Source: Microbacterium amylolyticum (GTDB taxonomy: Bacteria; Actinomycetota; Actinomycetes; Actinomycetales; Microbacteriaceae). From it: 64,000 bases of DNA. Where the stretch lies: contig NZ_CP049253.1 of NCBI RefSeq assembly GCF_011046975.1, positions 2,108,001 through 2,172,000 on the forward strand, written 5' to 3'. Below, in pieces: positions 63,160 to 64,000 of the stretch. The notes below the pieces were generated by a model, which worked only from the letters and a program-made list of their open reading frames with translations, had not been told where the DNA came from and searched no databases. The position numbers and the translations under genes were made by a program. How positions within the stretch are numbered: the stretch's first letter is position 1; each line of letters starts with the position of its first letter.

Positions 63160-64000
63160 TCCGGGTTACCGGCCAAAAAGAGTGGATGGGTCTGGCGTGT
63201 CACCCGCGTCCTGCCCATCCTGATCGGGACCAGAGCCCTTCACCCGCGTCGAGACCTGTGTCATAAAGGGCGGGGCCGATCGGCTCCTCGTCCGGTGCCG
63301 GCCCGGTGACGGGTTCGACGGGTTTCGCGAGGTCGAGAGCGTGTTCGAGTGGGAGCTCGTGCAGGGTGAGATACCACTCGACCGCGCGGCGGCGGTGTTT
63401 CTCGCTCATTCCCCGGTGTCGACGCAACAGGTCGCGGATCTGTGCGTTTAGTCCCTCGAGTGGGCTGGTGGTGCGCGGGTTGCCGTAGGCGATGTGAGTG
63501 AAGATGAGGTCCTTCCTCACGACCAGGCGGACCAGCAGCCAGGCCTTCCGGAGCCGGTCATGGGTAAATCCGAACTGGCCGTTGCGGAACAAGGTCCGTT
63601 CGGTGGTGAGGTGACCGAATGACTGCCACCATTGCTCCAGGAGCAGTTGCCACTCGATGGCGGAATCCGCGTCACGGACGGCGGAGAGGTCCATCACCAG
63701 GCGCCGTAGCGCGCGCCCGGCCGGGGTTCTGGGGTTGCGGGTGAGGTGACGGGTGATGTTCATCTGCAGGTGGAATAGGCAGCGTTGATGCTTTGTCTCG
63801 GGCCAGGCCTGTCGTAGTGCGGACGGGAGGCCGCTGCCGCCATCGGAGACGACGATGCCGGGCGCGGGGATCTGCTCGAACAGTGCTTTCCAGGCCGCGG
63901 TGTTCTCTCTTGCGCACCATTGCCAGGCGAGGACGTGTCCGGTGTCGGACAGGGCGATGAGCAGGCACCAGGTGCCGATGTGGATGCCATCGACGAGGAC
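63160..64000 (-). mobile_element. IS256/IS1249-type insertion sequence, part
   Basis: Covers the transposase and its short 3' flank. The true outer boundary of this end lies between the tRNA-Arg terminator and 63200; terminal repeats cannot be fixed because the other end is outside the window. Confidence 0.55.
63200..64000 (-). CDS. IS256/IS1249-type transposase, C-terminal part
   Basis: 267 codons visible; the N-terminus is beyond the right edge. DDE transposase: first Asp in VLVDGIHIGTW, second in VVSDGGSGLPSAL, then CLFHLQMNITRH, and Glu in SPLEGLNAQIRDLLRRHRGM. The last match is the MULE/IS1249 pattern of actinobacteria. No internal stop in the visible part. It lies just after a tRNA-Arg and its terminator. 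Confidence 0.9.
   Translation of the reverse strand, partial: VLVDGIHIGTWCLLIALSDTGHVLAWQWCARENTAAWKALFEQIPAPGIVVSDGGSGLPSALRQAWPETKHQRCLFHLQMNITRHLTRNPRTPAGRALRRLVMDLSAVRDADSAIEWQLLLEQWWQSFGHLTTERTLFRNGQFGFTHDRLRKAWLLVRLVVRKDLIFTHIAYGNPRTTSPLEGLNAQIRDLLRRHRGMSEKHRRRAVEWYLTLHELPLEHALDLAKPVEPVTGPAPDEEPIGPALYDTGLDAGEGLWSRSGWAGRG

Noticed and set aside
63040..64000. Genomic island inserted at tRNA-Arg
   Set aside because: Only a transposase edge is visible; there is no integrase or duplicated tRNA end in the window.

Overview
The window looks like a chromosomal piece of a high-GC actinobacterium of the Microbacteriaceae, most likely Microbacterium or a close relative. This rests on GC-rich codons, frequent GTG/TTG starts, a mycoredoxin, an LAxTG-type surface anchor, and DUF3180, DUF4192, DUF3516 and DUF5819/HTTM proteins, all familiar from that group. 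Most of it is housekeeping DNA. No rRNA, CRISPR array or prophage was seen.

Layout from left to right. 1-344: start of a pirin gene running off the left edge. 611-10399: recQ, then a three-gene translationally coupled operon (long Ala/Asp-rich LAPTG surface protein, DUF5819 protein, HTTM/gamma-carboxylase-like membrane protein), then a large acyl-CoA dehydrogenase/oxidase. 10452-14858: GtrA-fused glycosyltransferase, mycoredoxin, a degenerate resolvase-like protein, trhO, a DUF2255-like protein, a thioesterase and a broken Pr6Pr gene. 15228-15610: a tRNA Glu-Asp-Phe operon. 15823-19890: M23 peptidase, then a deletion scar that fuses a WYL regulator head-to-head with an ABC ATPase lacking Walker A, followed by an intact permease. 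19949-31679: ppa, tilS, hpt, ftsH, folE-P-B-K, DUF3180, two PH-domain membrane proteins, a DUF2520 protein and lysS. 31672-39470: DUF4192, a 58-residue membrane protein, cardiolipin synthase, diacylglycerol-kinase-like gene, serS, HAD hydrolase, tRNA-Ser, LCP protein, second tRNA-Ser.

39740-50462 is a carbohydrate locus: ThuA protein, a DeoR-headed regulator with a LacI-type sensor, heparinase II/III-like lyase, DUF2264 protein, lipoprotein binding protein, two ABC permeases, DUF624 protein and a 2-hydroxyacid dehydrogenase. It probably imports and degrades an acidic oligosaccharide; no transport ATPase is encoded, so a shared one must serve. 50432-57605: TetR regulator beside a crumbled FAD monooxygenase, split pabB/pabA with divergent pabC (feeding the folate operon), yigZ and a DUF3516 helicase. 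57663-63112: MinD-like ATPase, long-form GAPDH, broken iolB and iolD, a conserved hypothetical and tRNA-Arg. 63200-64000: part of an IS256/IS1249-type transposase.

Two themes stand out. First, five loci carry deletion-type damage (Pr6Pr, WYL/ABC, FAD monooxygenase, iolB, iolD), which suggests ongoing gene loss or a systematic assembly problem. Second, two dispersed copies of an approximately 80-bp inverted-repeat element with AACGAAGGA ends lie in intergenic DNA. The best candidate for an under-described system is the surface protein/DUF5819/HTTM operon.
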